Assembly: GCA_937915045.1 (NCBI GenBank)
Contig: CALDNM010000207.1
Span: 1-19,102, forward strand
DNA from: an uncultured Clostridia bacterium
GTDB lineage: Bacteria > Bacillota > Clostridia > Peptostreptococcales > Anaerovoracaceae
DNA length: 19,102 nt
Direction: 5' to 3'
Part shown: piece after piece, positions 13,991 through 19,102 of the stretch
How positions within the stretch are numbered: the first letter of the stretch is position 1
Layout of the letters: every line of letters starts with the position of its first letter
Translations under genes and position numbers: made by a program
Notes under the pieces: model-generated
The model's database searches: none
What the model was told of the DNA's origin: nothing
Seen by the model: only the letters and a program-made list of their open reading frames with translations

Positions 13991-14094
13991 GATCCTTCTC
14001 CTGAGTTAATACTGCTCTTTGAAAGTGCTCCGCCTATCCCTTATTATTCTATCGCAATAATGATATGATTGACAGCGTTGAAAATGTTTATTTT

Positions 14095-15402
14095 CTATTC
14101 ATCATAGATCGATACGATCTCACCGTCGAGGATACGGTTCATATTCTTCACAGCGCAGAAATTCCCACACATCGAGCAGGTGTCCTCTTTCTCCGGTTTC
14201 GCCGTCTCACGGTAATTCCTCGCCTTCTCAGGATCTATTGAGAGCTCGAACATCTTCTCCCAGTCGAGATTTTTACGCGCCGTGCTCATCTCTCTGTCCC
14301 AGTCTTTAGCTCCCGGGATCCCCTTCGCGATGTCCGCAGCATGCGCGGCGATCTTTGACGCGATGATCCCTTCTTTTACATCATCTACATCAGGAAGGCG
14401 AAGATGCTCCGCCGGTGTGACATAACACAGGAAAGCCGCTCCGTATGTCGCTGCGACAGCTCCTCCGATCGCGGCCGTGATATGGTCGTATCCAGGCGCG
14501 ATATCTGTCACGAGAGGTCCCAGCACGTAGAACGGCGCTCCTTTGCAGATCGTTTCCTCTATGCGCATATTCGCTTCTATCTGATCGAGCGGCATATGCC
14601 CCGGTCCTTCGATCATGACCTGTACATCCTTCTCCCACGCTCTCTTCGTCAGCTCACCCAGCACGATAAGTTCCTGTACCTGTGAGATATCTGTAGCGTC
14701 CTCCTGACATCCCGGGCGGCACGCGTCACCGAGGCTCATCGTGACATCGTATTCACGACAGATATCGAGTAGCTCGTCGTAATGCTCATAAAACGGATTT
14801 TCGTTTCCCGTCATCTCCATCCACGCGAAAATGATCGACCCGCCGCGCGATACTATATTCGTCAGTCTCTTCATCTCTTTGAAACGTTTTGCCGTCTCCC
14901 TGTTGATACCGCAGTGTATAGTCATAAAATCGACTCCATCCTCCGCGTGCATCCTGACGATATCGAGCCATTCCCGGGATGTTATTTCCTTCAATGGCTT
15001 ATGATAATACACCACCGCGTCATAAATCGGCACAGTCCCGATCACTGCCGGACACTCACTCGTCAGCTTCCTGCGGAATACCTGCGTGTCTCCGTAAGAA
15101 CTGAGATCCATGATGGCTTCAGCTCCCATATCAACAGCGCTCATGACCTTCTCCATCTCCATATCCAGATCATCCCAGTCGCGCGAAGTCCCGAGATTGA
15201 CGTTTATTTTCGTCGATAATCTCTTGCCGATACCACTCGGATCGAGGCAGATATGCTTTTTGTTTGCCGGTATTATCACCTGCCCCTTTGAAACAAGATC
15301 CATCAGGATATCGATATCCATATGCTCTTTTTCCGCTACTCGGAGCATCTCCTTTGTTTTGATACCGCGCCTCGCCGCATCCATCTGTGTTGAGTATTCC
15401 AT
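14095..15402 (-). CDS. thiC: Phosphomethylpyrimidine synthase
   Basis: A 435-aa ThiC, the radical-SAM enzyme that rearranges aminoimidazole ribotide into the thiamine pyrimidine (HMP-P). The C-terminal cluster motif is C409-S-M-C412-G-N-F-C416 (C-x2-C-x3-C), the compact form seen in short anaerobe-type ThiC; enterobacterial enzymes have one more residue. Inner marks include M-T-I-H-C-G-I, E-G-P-G-H-M-P and L-G-P-L-V-T-D-I-A-P-G-Y-D-H. GGAG lies 7 nt before the ATG. It is alone behind a TPP riboswitch, with no other thi genes in the window, so the rest of the pathway must be elsewhere or be bypassed by uptake. Confidence 0.96.
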   Translation of the reverse strand: MEYSTQMDAARRGIKTKEMLRVAEKEHMDIDILMDLVSKGQVIIPANKKHICLDPSGIGKRLSTKINVNLGTSRDWDDLDMEMEKVMSAVDMGAEAIMDLSSYGDTQVFRRKLTSECPAVIGTVPIYDAVVYYHKPLKEITSREWLDIVRMHAEDGVDFMTIHCGINRETAKRFKEMKRLTNIVSRGGSIIFAWMEMTGNENPFYEHYDELLDICREYDVTMSLGDACRPGCQEDATDISQVQELIVLGELTKRAWEKDVQVMIEGPGHMPLDQIEANMRIEETICKGAPFYVLGPLVTDIAPGYDHITAAIGGAVAATYGAAFLCYVTPAEHLRLPDVDDVKEGIIASKIAAHAADIAKGIPGAKDWDREMSTARKNLDWEKMFELSIDPEKARNYRETAKPEKEDTCSMCGNFCAVKNMNRILDGEIVSIYDE

Positions 15403-15436
15403 TGCTGCACTCCATTCCTTTCACACTTTTTACAAT

Positions 15437-15472
15437 AAAAAAAGACTTCAGACATAAATAATATCTGAAGTC
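15437..15472 (-). terminator. Riboswitch-controlled terminator in the thiC leader
   Basis: GACTTCAGA (15444-15452) and TCTGAAGTC (15464-15472) form a perfect 9-bp stem with an 11-nt loop. On the minus strand it is followed by seven T (15437-15443). It sits between the TPP aptamer and the thiC ribosome site, so TPP binding should cause premature termination. Confidence 0.92.
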
Positions 15473-15495
15473 ACATCAACTAAAATGTTTTTATA

Positions 15496-15568
15496 CTCCC
15501 TACGTCGGCATTGTCCGAATCAGGTAATGGGTTAGATCAAGTCTCTCTCAGCTTTACGCTCCCCAGAT
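15496..15568 (-). ncRNA. TPP (THI-box) riboswitch
   Basis: On the minus strand the conserved aptamer elements appear in order: GGGGAGC (15558-15564), GCTGAGA near 15546-15552, ACCC followed by TTACCTGAT, GGACAATGCCGACG near 15503-15517, and the closing GTAGGGAG. This is the thiM/thiC-type thiamine pyrophosphate riboswitch, about 24 nt before an intrinsic terminator and upstream of thiC, so high TPP should shut off thiC. Confidence 0.95.
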
Positions 15569-15589
15569 AAATTATTTGATTATATTAGT

Positions 15590-15618
15590 ATAGTATGCTG
15601 ATTCCTCAGCAATGTCAA
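15590..15618 (-). promoter_or_regulatory. Promoter of the thiC leader
   Basis: On the minus strand there is a perfect TTGACA (15613-15618), a 17-nt spacer and TACTAT (15590-15595); an overlapping TATACT (15587-15592) is an alternative with a longer spacer. Transcription would start about 15 nt before the aptamer. It begins only 3 bp after the stop of the upstream membrane-protein gene, with no terminator between. Confidence 0.75.
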
Positions 15619-15621
15619 TCT

Positions 15622-16224
15622 TCATTTCTTTGCTTCTGATGCCTTGCATAATTTCCGTCCAAGCATTATCTGTACAGGAAGCGCCAGCAGTGGTGATATC
15701 GCCGCCATGAACTCGGATTGTATCTCGTTGATCGGGCCGAATAAATAGAACGATATCGCGAGCGTAGACACTACGACGAACGCCATTACTATATGACTCT
15801 TTGTCGTACCCGTATCTTCCTCTTTGAACAGATACTTGAACGCGAACATCATAACGATGTTCCACGCAAGAAATATCGGGAAGCATAACGCGCCAAGCTG
15901 AGGCATCACGAGCAGGTTCACAAACGTATACAGCGCGGAGAAAACTTCCAAGCACACTGTTAATACTTTAAAAGCCTTGTCGTTGCTTTCACGCTCTTGT
16001 CTTTCTTTTTCCGCCTGCTCTTCCGCGGCGGTCGGCCGTTTCACATAATAGCCTCCGTCATCATCGCCTTCATCATGGTCGTCGCCATCTTCGCCGCCAC
16101 GTCCGATTTCATCGAGCATTTCCTCGTCGCTTCCGTTATACGTCTCATAATCGAACCTGTCCATGGGATCATACATCCCGTTCTCGTTGCGATCGGCAAA
16201 CGGATCCTCATCAAAACCATGCAT
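15622..16224 (-). CDS. Acidic-N-terminus membrane protein, function unknown
   Basis: A 200-aa protein that I do not recognise. Residues 1-80 are hydrophilic, very acidic (runs of D, E and G near 44-57) and probably disordered, ending in a charged stretch rich in E, K and R. About four transmembrane helices follow (roughly 86-106, 111-131, 144-163 and 171-189), with a short basic tail. Residues 11-22, D-R-N-E-N-G-M-Y-D-P-M-D, fit the spacing of an EF-hand or dockerin-type calcium loop (acidic or amide at 1, 3, 5, 9 and 12, Gly at 6). There is no signal peptide, so the loop would probably face the cytoplasm. GAGGG about 7 nt upstream supports the start. It lies 51 nt after the GNAT gene and may share its transcript. 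Confidence 0.75.
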   Translation of the reverse strand: MHGFDEDPFADRNENGMYDPMDRFDYETYNGSDEEMLDEIGRGGEDGDDHDEGDDDGGYYVKRPTAAEEQAEKERQERESNDKAFKVLTVCLEVFSALYTFVNLLVMPQLGALCFPIFLAWNIVMMFAFKYLFKEEDTGTTKSHIVMAFVVVSTLAISFYLFGPINEIQSEFMAAISPLLALPVQIMLGRKLCKASEAKK

Positions 16225-16275
16225 ACCTTCACCCTCTCACCATTTTTTGTATTCTATGCATATTCTACTATACTT

Positions 16276-16902
16276 TTAGAAAAGCTGCTCGGGTAATTTC
16301 AATTTCTCTTTTGCAGGAAAGGTTTTATCGAATTCTTCAGCTTCCATATCATCAACATAGTAACCCTGCGGCGTATGGTACGTCCCCGTGATACCGTCGA
16401 GATATCCCTCTTTGAGTTCTTTGCACAGGAAATACGGCACCTCCGCGTCACGAGGCTCGTCGTAGTAATGTATACCCATTGTCGAAGCTATGACAAATCC
16501 CGATTTCCCGTAGAAGTCGATGTTTCCCTCGAAGCACAGCGCGCCCGCGCCCATGGCGGCAGCTTTTTCCATCGTATAGTCCAGCAGGATCTTTCCGTAT
16601 CCTTTGCGTTTGTATTCCGGATGGATGCCTATCGGGCCCATCGTCATGATCGGAAGCTGTTTTCCGTCATCAGTATCGATGCACGCGCTTACATACATGA
16701 TCTGCCCAATGAGTCTGCCGTCTTTTTCCATGACATAATCAAGCTCGGGGACAAATTCTTCACGTAATCTAAAAGTATGCAGCACATAAGGCTCTGTGCA
16801 TCCCGGACGATATACGTTCCAGAATGCTTCTCTTACTAACTCTTCAGTATTTCTATGATCCTTTTCTGTTTCTAAGCGGATCGTGTAATCGTCTTGTTTC
16901 AT
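16276..16902 (-). CDS. GNAT family N-acetyltransferase (YhbS-like)
   Basis: A 208-aa acetyl-CoA-dependent acetyltransferase. The N-terminal GNAT domain (about 5-145) has strand beta-4 with M-G-P-I-G-I-H-P-E-Y and the pyrophosphate-binding loop K-R-K-G-Y-G-K (98-104), then a helix and F-Y-G-K-S-G-F, typical of YhbS-type proteins. The remaining 60 residues are a C-terminal extension seen in this subgroup. AGGAG inside the end of the tetR gene supplies the ribosome site, and only 1 nt separates the two genes. The acceptor is unknown. Being co-transcribed with a TetR repressor suggests an inducible detoxification or small-molecule modification role (inference). Confidence 0.88.
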   Translation of the reverse strand: MKQDDYTIRLETEKDHRNTEELVREAFWNVYRPGCTEPYVLHTFRLREEFVPELDYVMEKDGRLIGQIMYVSACIDTDDGKQLPIMTMGPIGIHPEYKRKGYGKILLDYTMEKAAAMGAGALCFEGNIDFYGKSGFVIASTMGIHYYDEPRDAEVPYFLCKELKEGYLDGITGTYHTPQGYYVDDMEAEEFDKTFPAKEKLKLPEQLF

Positions 16903-16903
16903 T

Positions 16904-17512
16904 TTATTTCTCCTGTATGATTTTTTTTAATCGCTTTCTCTCAAGCTCAAAATGGTATTCTATCTGAGACATTGTTTCATCTTGGCTGCCTTTGCCGTCA
17001 TCCGCGCTTATAAGTAAAAACATCGGCGCGTAGAAACGGACCGCTTCGTTTCTCGGATCTCCGATCCCCAGGCTGCTGAATATATCGGTGACATATCCAA
17101 GCGGTCCCAGGACAAGATACTGCTGATACAGCCTGCCCATTTCAGGACTGCGGTACTGTTCCAATGTCAGCATCCTGCGGAAAGACGCCGCAAACGTATC
17201 CCTCGTCCAGTATGAAAACTGTGCTTTGCTGTATTCTATCATTTGATCGATAGATGTTGTGCGGTACTTTTCGGTCATATCCGTCAATTTACCTTCAGGC
17301 ATCTCAAAATCTTTTGCGCGTTCAGCGTCACGTTCCTCCATCCGTACGATAATACTGTCGAATATGTCTCTTTTATTCGAAAAATGTTTATACAGTGCCC
17401 CCTTGGTCATCCTCACTTCTCCCGATATCATACTTACGGAGACTCCTTCGTATCCGTCTTTCGCGAACAGCCGCAGCGCTGCGGTCAATATCCTTTCCTT
17501 TGTCGCGTACAT
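16904..17512 (-). CDS. TetR/AcrR-family transcriptional regulator
   Basis: A 202-aa repressor. The N-terminal helix-turn-helix starts T-K-E-R-I-L-T-A-A-L-R-L-F and runs through V-S-V-S-M-I-S to M-T-K-G-A-L-Y-K-H-F-S-N-K-R-D-I (about 24-50), a typical TetR recognition helix. The helical ligand-binding domain follows and is not specific enough to name a ligand. AAAGGAG lies 6 nt before the ATG. It heads an operon with the GNAT gene. The promoter holds a perfect palindrome between its -35 and -10 boxes and a second copy just downstream, so autorepression is very likely. Confidence 0.92.
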   Translation of the reverse strand: MYATKERILTAALRLFAKDGYEGVSVSMISGEVRMTKGALYKHFSNKRDIFDSIIVRMEERDAERAKDFEMPEGKLTDMTEKYRTTSIDQMIEYSKAQFSYWTRDTFAASFRRMLTLEQYRSPEMGRLYQQYLVLGPLGYVTDIFSSLGIGDPRNEAVRFYAPMFLLISADDGKGSQDETMSQIEYHFELERKRLKKIIQEK

Positions 17513-17530
17513 TATTTCTCCTTTCCCTAA

Positions 17531-17546
17531 GTAAACAATCGTTCAC
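17531..17546. promoter_or_regulatory. Second TetR operator (imperfect)
   Basis: GTAAACAATCGTTCAC matches the perfect upstream palindrome at 14 of 16 positions. Its centre is 26 bp away, about 2.5 helical turns. It lies just downstream of the -10 box, over the likely transcription start, so occupancy would also block initiation. Confidence 0.8.
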
Positions 17547-17550
17547 CAAT

Positions 17551-17579
17551 ATTTTAGTAAACGATCGTTTACATGTCAA
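17551..17579 (-). promoter_or_regulatory. tetR operon promoter
   Basis: On the minus strand a perfect TTGACA (17574-17579), an exact 17-nt spacer and TAAAAT (17551-17556). The spacer is almost entirely the operator palindrome. Confidence 0.85.
17557..17572. promoter_or_regulatory. TetR operator (perfect palindrome)
   Basis: GTAAACGATCGTTTAC is a perfect 16-bp palindrome. It fills the gap between the -35 and -10 boxes of the tetR promoter, so a bound TetR dimer would exclude RNA polymerase. The divergent kinase promoter is about 53 bp away and could be affected too. Confidence 0.88.
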
Positions 17580-17624
17580 GTCTTTTTTGACCTTTCTGCT
17601 GCCTTCTTATACATCCGAAAATGA

Positions 17625-17653
17625 TTGTATATTTTTGTTCCGGGAATTATACT
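17625..17653 (+). promoter_or_regulatory. Promoter of the hybrid histidine kinase gene
   Basis: TTGTAT (17625-17630), a 17-nt spacer and TATACT (17648-17653). Transcription would begin near 17660, leaving a leader of about 40 nt before the ATG at 17699. Confidence 0.6.
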
Positions 17654-17698
17654 TGTTATATCGGCAGGCCTTCAAAATACAAAGATAGGAGCAAGACC

Positions 17699-19102
17699 AT
17701 GTTAAAAAAAGGAGTTAAAAGCAAAGAGCAGCACGATTTATTCTGGGCTCTGATCCAGGATTATAACGCGATCTATTATGTCGACTTGGACGCGGACAAA
17801 TTCTCGGTCCTTTACGCCAACAACGTAGTCAATCAGGATGTGAAAAAACCGGGCTTTGAAAAACACCCCTTCAGCATGGAAATGGAGCTCTTCACAAATC
17901 GGTACGTCAGAGAGGAAGACCAGGAAATGCTGCTTCGGCTTACTGATTGCCAATATGTCAAAAAACGACTGGAAAAAGAGAATACATACGCGTTTCGCTA
18001 TCGTGTCAATCCTTTGAATGGGCTGGAATTCTTTGAAGTATGTATGATAAAGCCAAATGAACTTCCCGATGAAAATCTAGCGATCATGACCGTACGCAAC
18101 TGCAATAAACAAGCTCGTGATGAACTTGCTTATCAACTTAAAATAGAAGAAAGGAATACCGAACTAAACGAGGCCCTTGACGCGGAGAAAAAAGCTGAAC
18201 GGTCAAAGTCGGACTTCTTTTCCAGGATGAGCCACGATCTCAGGACTCCGCTGAATGTTATTCTAGGATTTGCAGATCTGTCCGCTGATGAGAACAACAT
18301 AGATCAGATGCAGGAAAACATGGGAAAGATCCACGATGCCGGCCAGTATCTTCTCAGCATAATCAATGACAGTCTTGATTATCAAAAAATAGAAGCCGGC
18401 GGGCTCAAAATAGAACCCGAGATCATACACACTAAAGAAATCGTTGAAAGCATAACAGAATTAGCCACGCGGGCAAACAAAGATAAAGACGTAAAAGTCA
18501 GGCTCAAACATATAGGAGTAAACGAAGAAGCTTATATCAAAGTGGATTCTATAAGACTAAAGCAGATATTCGTCAATCTTATCTCCAACGCCATCAAATT
18601 CACTCCTGAAGGCGGAACGGTCGAGATCACAATCGAAGTTATCGAAAGGAAAGAAACAGCGGTACATGACCGGATATCTGTCTCTGATACCGGGATCGGT
18701 ATGAGTGAGGAGTTTTTGAAGAACGGTATCTTCAAACCGTTCTCACAGGAACATAACGCCATCACCGCAAGCTATGCCGGGACCGGACTTGGTCTTTCCA
18801 TAGCTAAACAGCTTCTTGATCTGATGGGAGCGTCTGTTAAAGTCGAAAGCGAACTTGGAGAAGGCACTACATTTGCGGTAGATATTGATTTTGAACTTGT
18901 CGATAATGAGACAGCTAAAAAATTCATCAAATCTAAAGAAGAAAAAATATCGATGCTGGCGCCAAAATTGGATGGCACAAAAGTATTACTTGTAGAGGAC
19001 CATCCGCTGAATGCCGAGATCGCCATAAAACTGCTGGAAAAAGCAGGCTGTGAAGTCACCTGGACAGAAAACAAAGCCGCCGTAATGAAAAGCAAGCAGA
19101 GT
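17699..19102 (+). CDS. Soluble hybrid histidine kinase, 3' end outside the window
   Basis: An open frame of 468 codons running off the window. GGAG 8 nt upstream decides the ATG at 17699-17701. Residues 1-135 form a PAS-like sensory region with no transmembrane segment, then a coiled-coil linker (about 136-172). The H-box F-F-S-R-M-S-H-D-L-R-T-P-L-N-V-I-L-G-F puts the phosphorylated histidine at 179. The N-box F-V-N-L-I-S-N-A-I-K-F-T-P is at 291-303, G1 S-D-T-G-I-G-M at 329-335 and G2 G-T-G-L-G-L-S-I at 361-368. From about 427 a receiver domain begins (V-L-L-V-E-D-H-P-L-N); its phospho-acceptor aspartate is beyond the end. The protein is cytoplasmic, so it should sense an internal signal. Any output domain is not visible. 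Confidence 0.9.
   Translation, partial: MLKKGVKSKEQHDLFWALIQDYNAIYYVDLDADKFSVLYANNVVNQDVKKPGFEKHPFSMEMELFTNRYVREEDQEMLLRLTDCQYVKKRLEKENTYAFRYRVNPLNGLEFFEVCMIKPNELPDENLAIMTVRNCNKQARDELAYQLKIEERNTELNEALDAEKKAERSKSDFFSRMSHDLRTPLNVILGFADLSADENNIDQMQENMGKIHDAGQYLLSIINDSLDYQKIEAGGLKIEPEIIHTKEIVESITELATRANKDKDVKVRLKHIGVNEEAYIKVDSIRLKQIFVNLISNAIKFTPEGGTVEITIEVIERKETAVHDRISVSDTGIGMSEEFLKNGIFKPFSQEHNAITASYAGTGLGLSIAKQLLDLMGASVKVESELGEGTTFAVDIDFELVDNETAKKFIKSKEEKISMLAPKLDGTKVLLVEDHPLNAEIAIKLLEKAGCEVTWTENKAAVMKSKQS

Noticed and set aside
13460..14068. A plus-strand open frame of about 200 codons opposite the PLP decarboxylase
   Set aside because: Antisense to a gene with clear PLP-enzyme motifs; no start signal and no recognisable domain.
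14060..14100. GAAAAT-AAAC-ATTTTC palindrome after thiC as a terminator
   Set aside because: The stem is short and A/T only and is not followed by a clean T run.
1..19102. Mobile element, prophage, CRISPR array or defence island
   Set aside because: No transposase, integrase, terminal inverted repeats, regular spacer array or recognisable defence gene is visible on either strand.

Overview
The window looks like chromosome from a low-to-moderate GC Gram-positive anaerobe, most likely class Clostridia. The basis is the strong GGAG-type ribosome binding sites, several TTG starts, a TPP riboswitch with a Firmicutes-style intrinsic terminator, a BirA box, an Old Yellow Enzyme/iron-sulfur reductase of the 2-enoate reductase type, and VanR/VanS-like regulators. 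Genus and species cannot be told from the sequence. No insertion sequence, phage, CRISPR array or integrase is visible, and no stretch longer than 300 bases lacks a gene.

Left end (1-2850): the 3' end of a tRNA and its terminator; a small AbrB/MazE-type DNA-binding protein divergent from a PhzF-family enzyme, with both -10 boxes inside one perfect palindrome; then, on the minus strand, a two-gene ABC-2 exporter (ATPase plus permease).

Centre left (2818-6900): a tightly packed minus-strand operon of six genes. In transcription order these are a P1-family (S58) aminopeptidase, a Maa-like sugar O-acetyltransferase, a nitroreductase, a ProX/YbaK aminoacyl-tRNA deacylase, an orphan HicB-like protein and a low-specificity threonine aldolase. 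It ends at a strong terminator. Its promoter region is shared with a divergent plus-strand gene for a 684-aa FMN/Fe-S/FAD reductase (6979-9033).

Centre right (9039-13990): bioB, whose 3' end holds an unusual direct-plus-inverted repeat and whose promoter carries a textbook BirA operator. Upstream lies a vanR-vanS-vanY-like set (response regulator, sensor kinase, M15 D,D-carboxypeptidase) with no van ligase genes in view. Before that is a fold-type III PLP decarboxylase of unknown substrate.

Right end (14095-19102): thiC under a TPP riboswitch; an acidic membrane protein of unknown function; and a tetR-GNAT operon whose promoter has a perfect 16-bp operator filling the -35/-10 spacer plus a second, imperfect copy. 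Divergent from these is a soluble hybrid histidine kinase cut off by the window end.

Most genes are recognisable housekeeping or accessory metabolism. The features most worth a second look are the cis-regulatory ones (BirA box, TetR operator pair, AbrB-side palindrome), the bioB repeat structure, the ligase-less vanRSY set, and the mixed peptide/amino-acid operon.
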